The notes: generated from the sequence alone by a model not told the origin. A DNA stretch of 64,000 nt from Gracilaria vermiculophylla (GCA_019155205.2 JAHNZQ020003147.1:1712999-1776998), one strand, 5' to 3'; counted from the stretch's first letter, positions 41,752-52,611 are shown. Translations and numbers: made by a program.

Positions 41752-42120
41752 TTAATGGGAGGGAGAGCACGCTGTAAAGTCCCAAACTAAGTTCTACACC
41801 AGAATTGCTAACCTCTGTCAGACCAAGTGCCATTCGCTAACTTTTTCGCCTAAACACGCGGTTCGCCATGAGATCTCATAAATGCAAACATATGCAAGTG
41901 TTGTCGTGGCGTGCCCGAATGTCTCCATCACTGCCAATCAAATCGACTGCCTCATGTAGAGTCCCGCCTTTGACATGAACAGGCTCTGTCCCAAGCACGC
42001 AGTTAGAACATATTCCATAAGTATAATTGCGTCATGCATTTGATCGTTGTCTCGAAGTAACATTACTCATGGGTTCCAAGAAGTTCAGAAGGGTCCGAAA
42101 ATAGTGGCCAAATGTTACCG
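41752..42120. other. Convergent intergenic spacer, nothing recognised
   Basis: 370 bp between the convergent stops of the UCH37-like and DnaJ genes; AT-neutral, no repeats or RNA gene seen. Confidence 0.5.
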
Positions 42121-43683
42121 TTAGGCTTGCTCAAAGATATTGCTGAGCACAATCAAGCCCTCTGCTTTCTTCTTGATCTCAGATTTAGGAGTGGATTCAT
42201 CAACTTGGAGCACGGCCGAGACGACATGCTTCACGGTAGATTCAATGTCAAGGACCGAAGAAAGCCACACAGCGCCCAGTATATTAACTTGGTCGCGTCG
42301 CGCCCGATCGTCGATTGACTCGTCGTCTTCTGCGGTTGCCTGAGTAGAAAGCACTTTGACACCCCCCTCCAATGCCCTGACCTGATTCCTGAAGTGATGT
42401 GCCTTATCGCCAAGGTTTTCTAATACGGATTGTACATTGTGCCAAGGTCCCTTTTTCTTCTCCAAAACCCGAGATGCCCGTCTGCCGTACACATATCCGG
42501 CGGTTTTCAGAACCTCTATACCAAATGGCTCCTCCCGCATTGCAAATACTTCATGCTTTGCATGTCGAATGAAGCTCTCTTCGTCGCCGATCATCCACGG
42601 CTCTAGTCGTCTATTAAGTAGTTTGATGAGATGCGCCTCCCGAGCGGTTTGGAATTGTTGCTTCTTTCGCTTCCTGGCATTTTCAGCCTCTTTACGCCTT
42701 TCTTCGAGTGAGAGCGGAACCTGTGCAGCGCTGGATGCGGTCTGGTCAGCGCTGGCAGCCTGCTCTTCATTCTCGGACGTATCCAGTGATGCCGACAGAA
42801 TGGTAGCCGTGGCCAGATCTCCGACGATGTGTTCAAAGTCTGAAAACATGAGTGCGAACAAGGCCTTCGGATCCATAAGAGTCTCGTCAGCAGCAGCTTC
42901 CTCCCCAAGACGGTGATATTCTTCTCGTTTAACAGGATCGGACAAAATTCTGAAGGACAGAAGGGGTTTAAAGTTAGCAGTTGGATGGCTCAGCCAACTA
43001 CGTGGGTCATTATGATATGGGTTGTGAACTTACTGATAAGCGGCGCTAATTTCTTGAAACTTGGCGGTAGCAGCTGGGTCATTGGCATGTTTGTCTGGAT
43101 GATAGCGTTGCGCCATCTTGTAGTATGCCTTTCGAATCTGCGCAGGAGTAGCATTAGGCTCTATGTCCAGCACGCAGTAAAGCTTATTATCAACCGGGGC
43201 GGCAAGTCTGTCTGAACTGCTCTTTGCACTCTCAGAGTTGTGTGCGGCATTGAGCTCGCCATAGAGACGATCTCTTTCAGCCTTATAGACACCCGGGGGC
43301 GGCCGGTCTTGTTCACGAATAATGAGGCGTTCGTCGGTGGAAGAATTGTCGAAGACGCGAGCTGTTTGCTTCGCGCCGTGGGCAAACTTGGTAAGACCAG
43401 AGCCGAAACCGAAGGCGGTAGCGGCTACACCCACAGCTAGTCCACCGACGGCACCGCCAAGCAATCCCTTTGCACCGCTCTCGCGATAGCCTTGGATTGG
43501 GCCCATGACCATGGCGGCGGCTCCGAGCGCAGCTCCACCGAGAGAGTCGCCGACAAGACCTAGGGTTCCTTGGCCGACATTCTTCGGGCGAGCTTGTTCT
43601 CTAGCGGCTTGGTCAGCGCGTACCTGAGCGGCAGCTTCCATAAGAAGTTCGCGATGGGGATTGAGGGCGTCATCCTGATAGGT

Positions 43684-43718
<35 letters not shown>

Positions 43719-43731
43719 GATTGTCGTTCAT
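42121..43731 (-). CDS. DnaJ-X type J-domain protein with glycine-rich membrane-like N-terminus
   Basis: Exons 43731-43034 and 42949-42121 with an 84-nt intron 43033-42950 (GTAAGT .. TTCAG, branch CTAAC). 508 residues. A 12-residue polyQ (GTT repeat on the plus strand) follows MNDN. Residues about 53-105 are Gly/Ala-rich and hydrophobic (GLVGDSLGGAALGAAAMVMG, then GLLGGAVGGLAVGVAATAFG), so membrane insertion or a glycine zipper is possible. J domain at about 183-250: YCVLDIEPNATPAQIRKAYY, intact HPD in RYHPDKH, and AAYQ/ILSDPVKREEY across the splice. The remainder (about 285-480) is the DnaJ-X region (GYVYGRRASRVLEKKKG). J proteins stimulate Hsp70 ATPase. TATAAAA lies 61 bp upstream. Confidence 0.88.
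42950..43033 (-). other. Intron of the DnaJ-X gene
   Basis: 84 nt, phase 2; donor GTAAGTTC, branch TGCTAACTT, acceptor CCTTCAG. It interrupts the last helix of the J domain and splicing restores AAYQILSDP. Confidence 0.92.
43680..43717. repeat. GTT microsatellite encoding polyQ
   Basis: About 12 perfect GTT units (CAA on the coding strand), giving the N-terminal glutamine run of the DnaJ-X protein. Likely length-polymorphic. Confidence 0.9.
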
Positions 43732-43791
43732 CTTTCGCGGATTTGGCGGGGGCCGTGACGAGGGAATGGGCTTGCTAGAGCGAGCAGTGCG

Positions 43792-43798
43792 TTTTATA
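43792..43798 (-). promoter_or_regulatory. TATA box of the DnaJ-X gene
   Basis: Minus-strand TATAAAA, 61 bp upstream of the ATG at 43731, within the 672-bp region shared with the divergent TKL kinase gene. Confidence 0.6.
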
Positions 43799-44403
43799 GA
43801 GGAACGGCTGAAGACTGGTCTGGAGATGGCGGAGGCCGTGTGGTGGGATCGTGAGGATGGCCGTGCACGCGGCGGGGCTCCAAAGTTGGGGCGAGGGGTT
43901 GAACAAAAGCACGCGATGACGTCGACACGCAGTCACAAATGCGCGAAGGGACTGGAAACATCGGCCTCGAGCGATGCCCAAGCGCTCCTGGCACCATTGG
44001 CTATTTTGCTCAGCGCCCGTGGCTGCCGATGCCATCATGGAGCTGGGAGCCGAAATTTGCCAAAGATGCGCACGTGTACAAATTTCCACGTTGTGGGACA
44101 ATGGCACTTTACAGATAGATACTGTAAGGGGCATGGCGCGGTATTGCTGGCGCCGCTGACGAGGATCAGTGTCGCTCGAAGTGGCGAAAGCGCTGGTGCA
44201 ACAATGAACGCAACGAGGAGGCGTGGGGGAGGCTCAGCGCGCACGTCTCCCACACGCGCTGCGTTTCATGCCGCGCGGCGTCCGCCGCTGAAATGCCGCG
44301 CTCTTGCGAGCGGCGCCGATAGCTTTGAGCGTTGCTCTCTTCCCTGCGCGCCACGCACCCGCCGCATTTCTGTCTGTTCGCGCGACTGGCGCCTCCCTGC
44401 AGA

Positions 44404-47400
44404 ATGGGTGACTCTCCGCGCAGATTCAACTCGCATCCCGTCCGCCCGTCCCCGCCGCCCTCCTCGTCGTTTTCGCACCGCCAATTTGCACACAGGCAGA
44501 GCAGTGACCTTGCACTGCAGGACTCCAACGACAACAGCTTGCCGGACCTGCGCGGTGTTCTACCGCCCTTCCTGCGTCGCCTATCGTCGCAGCGCTCCGA
44601 CACCAAGCAGCTGCCGCACCCTGAAGATGACGCTGACGCCGTTCCGTTCTTTTCACACAATGCCCCTCCAAACCGTCAGCCTCTGAACACCGATTCTATC
44701 CCCTTCTTTTCCCAGCTACCAGCTTCCAACTTGAAAATGCCAGACACACTCACGCAGACTGTAGTGTCTGGCTCCTCAATTCCGTTCTTTGCCAATTCGT
44801 CGTATGGGAATTCCACGAGCACGTCCCAAGATGAGCGTACTTCCAGCTCACGTCCACTGAAATCACCAAGCCCGGCCACCCCACCTGCCCCCTACACCGC
44901 GCCCCGACCACATGCTCAGCACCAGACAACCTCTTTGCAATCACCGAGCCACTCTGGGCGGCCCTCGTCTCCCAGTCTCCACGCTGTGAATCGCAGAGTC
45001 TCCCCGGAGGAAATCTCACCATTACGAGCGCGTCGTCCGTCACCGCCCGGTCTGCCAAAGCTGCCGAGAGCGCCCACGTTCTCCCAACCGCGAAGGAAGC
45101 CGTCCCGGAAGTCCGCCGTGGAATCTCGTGTAGACCCTCCACCAGTTCCTCAGTTTCCGCAGTTGTCCCCTTCTCCAACATCCTCAAAACCTCCGCCCTC
45201 GTTGCAACTCCTAGACGTTGCCCAGGAAGTTGTGCCTTCAACTGAGAGCGGGGAGAGGCAATTGACGCCCGGAGGTAATATCAGAGTCGATTCCGTCAAG
45301 GGCTGGGGCAAATTAGGAGATCAGCGAAATTCCCTATCACAAACAATCCTGGAAAGTTCTGCGGATCTGGGCGAGCGAGATGATCCAGTCATTGATCCCG
45401 CCCACTTACAAATAGACTTTAACGACCAGAATCGAATCGGGATTGGCACCTATGGCTCAGTGTACGTAGGCTGCTATCACGGTGAGCTCGTCGCAGTCAA
45501 ATGCATTCGCATGCCTGAGGTTTCTTCCACCATGAAGAATGATACCACTCTGCAAGATCGTCAGAAGGAAGCCATGCGCCAGTTTGCGCGCGAGATCCGT
45601 AGATATGAACGCGTGAGTCATCCAGGCATCGTACATTTCCTAGGCGTCACTGTCCGGGAGAACGAAAGTTCAGCACTGATCGTAACAGCGCTTATGAGGG
45701 GCGGAAGTCTTGGAGAGGCTATGCAGCAGCTGCGTCGCACACGGACACCCCTGGATCTTTCAACAATAATAAGAATTGCCTTGCAAACATGCGGTGGATT
45801 GCGAGCGCTTCATTCAGCAAACTTTACATGGGGAGATGCAAAGCCTGATAATATTCTGCTTTCGTCTCCTCTTGAGGAAGACGGTACTCTCCCTGAATTA
45901 GCGCAAGCGCGGATCTCGGACTTTGGCCTTTCGAGGAGTGTTGGTCACTCGCTCCTTTCGGATACCACTGTTGCGGGATCGGGCGATCCCGCTGGAACTT
46001 TCAACTACATGGCTCCTGAAGCTTTCGCTGGTTTTGACCGCGAAAAAGAAGATATTGCCAAGGCCGGTGATGTCTTTGCCTTTGGTATGGTACTTTATGA
46101 AATGCTCACGCTTCGCACTCCATGGAGAGGACACCAAATGTTCGACGTCTGTTCTATGCTTGTCAAAGGTGAGCGGCCTAAATGGCCAAAAGAGACAGAT
46201 GGAGATTTCTATCGCGAAACACCAAAGGCTCTTTGTCAGCTTGTCGAAGCTTGTTGGGCGCATAGTCCCCTCGACAGGCCTACAGCTGATGAACTCTTTC
46301 GCAAGTTGGATGAAGTTTCATTCGCTCTAAACATTCGTGAGGGACAACGACCGGTGAGTGACATCACTAACTCCCAATTAGGCAGTGACAATAATATCGC
46401 AAGAACATCTGGCATACTACGCACGTCGTCGAAGCGCTCTAGCACATCCACTGCTGTAGCCATTGGCGACGAATCTGTGGACTTGAGTGATTCAGCGCTT
46501 GGGAGTGCTGCGAATAGCGTGAGACTTGATGGAGAGAGCGAAGAGGAAAATGAGGGAGTTTCGAATGGCTCTACTGAGGTAATGGATTACGTTGCTGACA
46601 ATCCACGCGTTAGTTCAGTGAGCTCGCTTGAACCGAAAAGCACGAATGCCCAAGACGAATTGAATTCCCGATTTGAAGAACCCCAAACTCCTCAAGCTTC
46701 TTTCAAAGCAAACCAAGGGGGAGGAACACAAGCCATGCTCGTTGCAGTTGAGTCTGACGCTATACTTACACCTGAGATTAGTGCTGGTCCATCGAAGAAG
46801 GATAGCATAACCACAACACCCAAGTCAGAGCCAGTCAACTTCAAGCGGGCAGAAGTCACGGCCGACGACGAAATTATAGATAATTTCGTTCAAGAAGATC
46901 TGCATGCAGTGCCAACGACTGATTTTATTCAGTATCGAGATCAAATTGCACAGCACTTTGCGGAGGCTGCGTTCCAACTGTCTAACATTGATGATTCGGA
47001 GGCTTTGTCGAATGACATGAAGTATGTAACGGAACAAAATGAAAAATCAGGGGAACGTGAGGCTGAAGCCGCAGGAAGCAATACCGAACGACCGATTGAG
47101 GAAAAAACTGGAGATATAGGCACAGCACACATGTCTCCGACGAGTTTGCGACGAAAGAGATCAAGAAGACTGCAAAGTATCATCGAGCATGCTGCGTTGG
47201 CGTTTCTTGAACTGCAACGAAGGGAAGATAAGGTCAACAAGACGCCTCCCAAAATCCGGAAAGAAGCCGCCGAACGAAAAGCTGAGGAAGAAGCCAGACA
47301 TTTGACAGAACATGAAACACTTCGCGTCATCGATAAGGCTCATATTAAAGGCGATTATTCAACAATACTAGGCAGATTACGTGAAAACCGAAGCTCGCAT

Positions 47401-48693
47401 GTGATTGTCAAGGCGGCTTGCTCATTTCTCGAACTGTTCTGTAAGAATGAAAATGTGTACTTTGATCTATGCGAGGAAGGTGTTGTCGAAGAGTACATAT
47501 CAGCTGCTGCGTTGTTTGGGAAGCAAGATCAAGCTCTTTGCACCGTGTTTTGCAACTCTATGACAGCTTTGTCTAAGCACTTTGATGATAAAGTGGGTCA
47601 TTTCATTCGTGGTGTAGGAGTGCCTTCTATGGTCATTGAAGTTCTCGGATATCACGCAACGGACGTTCCTCTTCAAGTTGCTGGATGTAACTGTCTTGGG
47701 GCGATTGCAGCGTCCAGCGAACTCTCGCGTTCTGCAGTTGCAACTTTAGGGGGTCCGGGTGCTGTGTATAGAGCAATCACGAAGAACAACAGCAGCTTTA
47801 AGGACGTTGAACTTGCAAGGGCTTCATTGAAGGCCATTCGTCACATTGCTCTCGATAATCAGAGAGCAGCTGAGTATTTGGTGGAAGTCGCAGCATTAGA
47901 TCCTGTGTCGAGAGCGGCTGAAGTGTTCACAGATCATCGACTGGAACAAGATATTTTGGACGCGCTTGAGGCGTTTTCATTTTACAACGGCGGGCGACGA
48001 AATATTATCATGAGTTCCGGGCTGAAGGCGTTGACAGCTATTATGTTGAGAAATCGGGACCCTAGGTTCCTGGTTCAATGCTGCACGTTCATCCGCTCCA
48101 TAGCTCGGTGGCGAGACCGAGATTGCGAGGATGCAATGTTACAATCGAGCATTTCAGAGAGGATTACGTGTTTAATGCGAACTTCGAACGACATACTCGG
48201 CGAAGAAGGTGCCCGTGTTGCTTGGTACGCTTGTCACGCTTGTACATTTCTCGCATCTTTTGGCTCACGTTCCCGACAACGTCTCTGTCGGGTGGGGGCG
48301 ATAGAGACCGTTCTTGACGTTATCCGCAAGCGAAAGGATAACCATCGAGTGGTTCACTCCGCTACGGACGCAATCGCAGAGCTGATCAAGAATGAGCCCG
48401 AAAGCCGGTCTGTTGCAGAGGCTTACAATATTATTCCAATCTTGACAGAAGGACTAGAACTGCACAAAGATGAGGTCAAAACCCGAAATGCCATTCTTTG
48501 GACTTTGCACTACCTGGCGTCTCCGGACGAAGAGTCTTTTGGACCCGCGGCGGGATCTCGCGCCCATCAGGATGTCATTAGAAAGCTGATGTTGAAGTAC
48601 GGTCATAAGCCTCCGATGAGGACGAACCAGACGAACCAGAAACGCCGTATGTTTGGATTTGGTCGAAAGAAGAAGGCAGCAAATGCTATTTAA
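44404..48693 (+). CDS. TKL-type protein kinase with C-terminal ARM repeats
   Basis: 1429 residues from the ATG at 44404. Residues 1-330 are Ser/Pro-rich. Kinase domain at about 332-645: IGIGTYGSVYVGCYHGELVA with the Lys in AVKCIRM. The catalytic loop is WGDAKPDNILL (D478; the usual HRD is WGD). Then follow SDFGLSR, TFNYMAPEAF and the RPTADELFRKL helix. The tyrosine-kinase-like type is suggested by the ML- and Dictyostelium-like layout. A long acidic linker follows. ARM-like helices run from about 976 to 1405 (FLELFCKNENVYFDLCEEG, VPSMVIEVLGYHATDVPLQV, GGPGAVYRAITKNNSSFKDV). The last residues are basic. Catalysis looks possible because K, D and DFG remain. The tandem paralogue begins 1.06 kb downstream. 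Confidence 0.88.
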   Translation: MGDSPRRFNSHPVRPSPPPSSSFSHRQFAHRQSSDLALQDSNDNSLPDLRGVLPPFLRRLSSQRSDTKQLPHPEDDADAVPFFSHNAPPNRQPLNTDSIPFFSQLPASNLKMPDTLTQTVVSGSSIPFFANSSYGNSTSTSQDERTSSSRPLKSPSPATPPAPYTAPRPHAQHQTTSLQSPSHSGRPSSPSLHAVNRRVSPEEISPLRARRPSPPGLPKLPRAPTFSQPRRKPSRKSAVESRVDPPPVPQFPQLSPSPTSSKPPPSLQLLDVAQEVVPSTESGERQLTPGGNIRVDSVKGWGKLGDQRNSLSQTILESSADLGERDDPVIDPAHLQIDFNDQNRIGIGTYGSVYVGCYHGELVAVKCIRMPEVSSTMKNDTTLQDRQKEAMRQFAREIRRYERVSHPGIVHFLGVTVRENESSALIVTALMRGGSLGEAMQQLRRTRTPLDLSTIIRIALQTCGGLRALHSANFTWGDAKPDNILLSSPLEEDGTLPELAQARISDFGLSRSVGHSLLSDTTVAGSGDPAGTFNYMAPEAFAGFDREKEDIAKAGDVFAFGMVLYEMLTLRTPWRGHQMFDVCSMLVKGERPKWPKETDGDFYRETPKALCQLVEACWAHSPLDRPTADELFRKLDEVSFALNIREGQRPVSDITNSQLGSDNNIARTSGILRTSSKRSSTSTAVAIGDESVDLSDSALGSAANSVRLDGESEEENEGVSNGSTEVMDYVADNPRVSSVSSLEPKSTNAQDELNSRFEEPQTPQASFKANQGGGTQAMLVAVESDAILTPEISAGPSKKDSITTTPKSEPVNFKRAEVTADDEIIDNFVQEDLHAVPTTDFIQYRDQIAQHFAEAAFQLSNIDDSEALSNDMKYVTEQNEKSGEREAEAAGSNTERPIEEKTGDIGTAHMSPTSLRRKRSRRLQSIIEHAALAFLELQRREDKVNKTPPKIRKEAAERKAEEEARHLTEHETLRVIDKAHIKGDYSTILGRLRENRSSHVIVKAACSFLELFCKNENVYFDLCEEGVVEEYISAAALFGKQDQALCTVFCNSMTALSKHFDDKVGHFIRGVGVPSMVIEVLGYHATDVPLQVAGCNCLGAIAASSELSRSAVATLGGPGAVYRAITKNNSSFKDVELARASLKAIRHIALDNQRAAEYLVEVAALDPVSRAAEVFTDHRLEQDILDALEAFSFYNGGRRNIIMSSGLKALTAIMLRNRDPRFLVQCCTFIRSIARWRDRDCEDAMLQSSISERITCLMRTSNDILGEEGARVAWYACHACTFLASFGSRSRQRLCRVGAIETVLDVIRKRKDNHRVVHSATDAIAELIKNEPESRSVAEAYNIIPILTEGLELHKDEVKTRNAILWTLHYLASPDEESFGPAAGSRAHQDVIRKLMLKYGHKPPMRTNQTNQKRRMFGFGRKKKAANAI

Positions 48694-49749
48694 TAATATG
48701 GGCTTGTACAGTGTTGTAAAAAGATGTTGTCATACTGTGTTGGGGCAGTAACTACCATACAAGTTGAAATGCGCAATCAGGTACTAAGTAATGAGCATAT
48801 TCTCGGCGTAAGTACGCGGTACATACGGGATTCACCTCATTGAGTAGGAAGAAATAATTGCTCTCCAATTGTGAGACAAACCAGATGTGACCGTGGGTTG
48901 TTGCCGTGCGTTTGAAGTGTACTCGCTCCTCTTCTCACGAGAAATGCTTGTGGTTGTCAACGAGTATGTGCTGCAAAATGGGAGCTCTCCGTTGCACACT
49001 GCTCTTGCGGCTGATTTCAGGCGGATGGAGAGGACATTGTTGCTGCTCCGTTCCGCAATGTAACGAATTGCTCTGGCAATCACATGTAACTTACCCTTGT
49101 TACTATTTATCTGCGGGGACATGGACAGCTAATCAAGCGGTGGCACCGGTCATGAACTAACGGCTGATGAGAAGTGCAATGTGGATGAACAGAATTGGAT
49201 GTCTCGAGAACAAGCAAACCCAGAGTAGGACTTGATACGCGGAACGCAGTGAAGTACACGACGCGACTGGGGGGGTGAGCTGCATAACGGGGCTCAGAAT
49301 TGATGCGCGTACTGCTTCGTGTCACAAGTGACAAAGACACTGCGAGGCAGCTGGAACACTGCCTGCGCACTGGTCAGTTCATGGGCGGGCGTTTGAATAA
49401 CGTGCGGTGTGCAGATTGTGCGACGTGTGGTTTTGTTCATCCAGCAAGGCGTTTCGGGATGATTCGCTGCTCCACCAGGTTGATGGTGAAGTGCGAGGAG
49501 GGCTCGCTCTGCGCCGGATGGCATCAAAAGCTGCGAGGCAGCGGCTGCGCATGTGAGCGCGCGGATGAGAGGGGCGCGAGCTATTTGAAGCTACGCACCG
49601 TCGCTCTTCACTGACATCTGGGGCAGAGCGCAACGTGTATGAGCTCGTTGTGGCAAAGCAGGCGCCGCTTTCGTGCATAAGTGTTCGTTTATCCGTGTTT
49701 GAAGTGACCCGCACGCACGCCAGAGAGGCAGAGAAGCGGCTCAAGAGCG
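48694..49749. other. Intergenic between the ARM-kinase paralogues
   Basis: AT-neutral, then increasingly GC-rich toward the next gene. No domain in the open stretches. No TATA box close to the next ATG. Confidence 0.5.
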
Positions 49750-52305
49750 ATGGACGACCACATTGGCAGGCAGCGTGCGCGCGTGCAACGGCGGCCGGAA
49801 GCGTGGAGCGGCATAGCGCTGGGGAGCGCCAAAAGGGCGGCAAGCCAGGCGTTCTCGCTGGTGTCGCAGGAGGGCTGCGCCGAGGCGGCCGCGCCGCTCG
49901 ACGGCGGGATTTCGGACATTGTGTCCACCGGAAGCAGCAGTGACAACGGCGAGGAGGCGACGTGCGCGCGCGACGGCGCCACGCTGGAGGACGCGCTGCA
50001 CCGGCTGCGCGACGCCGGCGGCGACGTCGCGCCGGAGGCGGCGCTGCGCGTGGCGCTGCAGGTGTGCCGCGACCTGCAGCTGCTGCACGACGGCGACGGC
50101 GGCGACGGCAGCGCCAATGGCGCACGCCGCGGCGCAGGCGGCGCGCAGCCGCAGCGCGCGGACGACATGTTTTCGTTCGGCACGCTGCTACTGCAGCTGC
50201 TGCAGCTGCTGCCACAGCGCGCGCATAATACGCGTCGCCAGCTGCTGCAAGTGGCACGCGCGTGTTGCGCGCGCTGTCCGCTCTCCCGCCCAAGCGCGGC
50301 AACCGTCGTCCGGCAGCTCTGCGTGCTCTCCGCCGCGTCGCCCTCCCCGTCGCGCGGTGCCGCCATGCTCGACGTGCCGCGCGCCCCGCTCCACCCGCGC
50401 GTCAGCCCGCTCACGTCGCCCGAGCAGCGCTCCCCCAGCCTCCGCGACGCCTCCGCCGCCTTGCACCACGGCCTGCGTGCGCCGCCGCGCGTGGACGCCC
50501 ACGCCGACCCACCGCCGCGCCCCGCGTCCCCCCCGCTCACCTTCCCCGACAAGACCGCCGCGCCCGCCGCCTTGGCGCGCGTGCCCTCCGCGTCCTCGTC
50601 CGCCAGCGCCTCGGACCATGGCGTCGCCACGCTCCCCGCCGAGCATCGCATTACCCCGTCAACCGTCGTCGACCAACTCTCGTTCGCCACCAGTGTGACG
50701 CCTTCTCTGCTCCACGCTGCACCGCCCGAATATGCCTCATCGTCCATGTCGTCCGCCATCTCCCTTCGTCACAAATCTTCCCAGCTCCTAGATACGCCCG
50801 CCGATACCCAGTCCGCTCAGTCCCCGCAACACAGTGTTTCGTCATCGCCCCGCCGTCCGCCGTCCCCGAAACCCACTCCCGACCCCCTCGACTCCAAACC
50901 TCACCACGATGCCGACCATTCTCGCCAAATAGAGAAGGATGCTCTTGGCGTCATCGCCGCCGCCATTGCAGATGGCCATTACTCCCTCGTGCTTTCCACT
51001 CTCCGCACCCAGCACAATTCCCACGCCGTCGCCGTTGTGGCTTGCACCTTCCTCGAATCCGTCTGTCGAGACAAGCGCTTGTACTTTGATTTCTGTGAAG
51101 AGGGCGGCATCGAGCAGTTCATCTCCGCCGTGCTTCTATTTGGCAAAATCGACGCTGCGCTCTGCACCATCTTCTTCCACGCTATCTCCGCGCTTTCTAG
51201 TCACCACGATGACAGAGTGAGCCATCGCTTGCGTGGCATGGGCGTTCCATCCGTCGTTATCGATATGTTGGCTCATTACCGCACAGACACTGCAATACAG
51301 TCCGCGGGCTGTGAATGTTTGGCCCTCATGGCGCGCTCGAGTCAGCAATCTCAGACAGCTATCGCCACGCTTGGTGGACCTGGTATCGTGTACCGAGCGA
51401 TCACGCAGAACAACTGCAGCTTCCGCGACGTCAAACTGGCTCGAGCGTCCCTCAGGGCCGTGCGATACATTGCGGCCAACAACGAGAAGGCCGCCGAGTA
51501 CCTCGTCCAAGTGGCGGCGTTGGACCCTGTGTCGAGCGCCGCGGAGCTCTTCACTGAAGCAGGGCTTGAGCAGGATATTCTGGACGCCATGGAAGCGTTC
51601 TCCTTCTATGCGAATGGGAGACGAAGCATCATAATGAGCTCTGGCATGAACGCATTGGCCACGATAATGCTGCGCAACCGCGAGCCCCGATTTCTGGTAC
51701 AGTGCTGTAACTTCATCCGTGCGATTGCACGATGGAATGACTCTGAATGTGAAAGTGCCGTCTTGCAATCAGCCATTTCCGAAAGAGTTGTTGCATTGAT
51801 GGAGATGTCCAACAACATCGTCGGTATGGAAGGCGCGCGATTGGGTTGGTACGCCTGCTATGCTTGCACTTTTCTCGCTTCTTTCGGTTCGAGGACAAGG
51901 CAGCGGCTGCTCCGAATAGGAGCCATCGAAGGGGCGATTGATGTCCTTAAAAGACGGAAGGATGACGCAAAGGTCGTTCATATTGCCACCGATGCGCTCG
52001 CAGAGTTGATGAAAAATGAACCAGCAGCAAAGAACCTTGCAATGGATTATAAAATAGTTGGATGCTTGAAGGAGGCCCTGGTTTTGCATCGAAGGATGGG
52101 AAGGGTGGCCAAGGCATTACAGTGGACTCTAGAATACTTAGCTGCACCAGAGGGAACTGCTTTTGCCCCGGCGCATGGGTCCCATATCTTCCAAGATCTG
52201 TCAAGGGAGAACTCAAGTAGAACAGATTCGCATCGAAATCAGCACAAGTCTCAGTCCTGGAAGTCAAGGCTGAGTTTCATTCGCTCGAACTGGAAGAAAA
52301 GCTGA
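49750..52305 (+). CDS. ARM-repeat protein with a collapsed kinase domain (paralogue of the upstream kinase)
   Basis: 851 residues from the ATG at 49750. The C-terminal half (about 395-835) is closely similar to the ARM part of the upstream gene. For example, GGPGIVYRAITQNNCSFRDV matches GGPGAVYRAITKNNSSFKDV, and the SFYANGRRSIIMSSGMNAL segment also matches. The N-terminal 190 residues keep only pieces of the kinase C-lobe. AALRVALQVCRDLQLLH (97-113) is the helix before the catalytic loop, then ADDMFSFGTLLLQLL (137-151) and RPSAATVVRQL (180-190). The N-lobe, catalytic loop and DFG are gone, so it cannot phosphorylate. A Ser/Pro-rich linker joins the parts. Probable scaffold. The first 900 bp are far GC-richer than the rest. 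Confidence 0.82.
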   Translation: MDDHIGRQRARVQRRPEAWSGIALGSAKRAASQAFSLVSQEGCAEAAAPLDGGISDIVSTGSSSDNGEEATCARDGATLEDALHRLRDAGGDVAPEAALRVALQVCRDLQLLHDGDGGDGSANGARRGAGGAQPQRADDMFSFGTLLLQLLQLLPQRAHNTRRQLLQVARACCARCPLSRPSAATVVRQLCVLSAASPSPSRGAAMLDVPRAPLHPRVSPLTSPEQRSPSLRDASAALHHGLRAPPRVDAHADPPPRPASPPLTFPDKTAAPAALARVPSASSSASASDHGVATLPAEHRITPSTVVDQLSFATSVTPSLLHAAPPEYASSSMSSAISLRHKSSQLLDTPADTQSAQSPQHSVSSSPRRPPSPKPTPDPLDSKPHHDADHSRQIEKDALGVIAAAIADGHYSLVLSTLRTQHNSHAVAVVACTFLESVCRDKRLYFDFCEEGGIEQFISAVLLFGKIDAALCTIFFHAISALSSHHDDRVSHRLRGMGVPSVVIDMLAHYRTDTAIQSAGCECLALMARSSQQSQTAIATLGGPGIVYRAITQNNCSFRDVKLARASLRAVRYIAANNEKAAEYLVQVAALDPVSSAAELFTEAGLEQDILDAMEAFSFYANGRRSIIMSSGMNALATIMLRNREPRFLVQCCNFIRAIARWNDSECESAVLQSAISERVVALMEMSNNIVGMEGARLGWYACYACTFLASFGSRTRQRLLRIGAIEGAIDVLKRRKDDAKVVHIATDALAELMKNEPAAKNLAMDYKIVGCLKEALVLHRRMGRVAKALQWTLEYLAAPEGTAFAPAHGSHIFQDLSRENSSRTDSHRNQHKSQSWKSRLSFIRSNWKKS

Positions 52306-52600
52306 GGGGAACCCAGTTCAAGATCTTACCTATACCTAACACATCTAGCCAAGAATGACGTCATCGGTCTGTTTTGGGAGCATGCTGTGTACTGTATGTG
52401 TTCCAACGTCTCGAATAGGAAAGAAATCTGCGCAGCAGACGCTGCTTGCAAAATCTTTAGTGTGCGTCTGCCGTTGTATTAAGTACATTACTAATTTGTC
52501 GTTAAAGAATTTCCACCCGTGGCCTTGCACGCTGTCTATGTTTAGCAGACAGTGAATCCGCCTTGGAAGAAGTTTTATTTGATCACGAGGAATTGGATTT
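52306..52600. other. Short intergenic or 5' exon/intron region
   Basis: May contain the first exon of the next gene: an ATG at 52353 opens a 13-codon stretch ending at GTATGTG (52394), and GATTTTTGTTTCCCAG at 52596-52611 looks like a 3' splice site. The phases do not match, so the structure is unresolved. Confidence 0.35.
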
Positions 52601-52611
52601 TTGTTTCCCAG

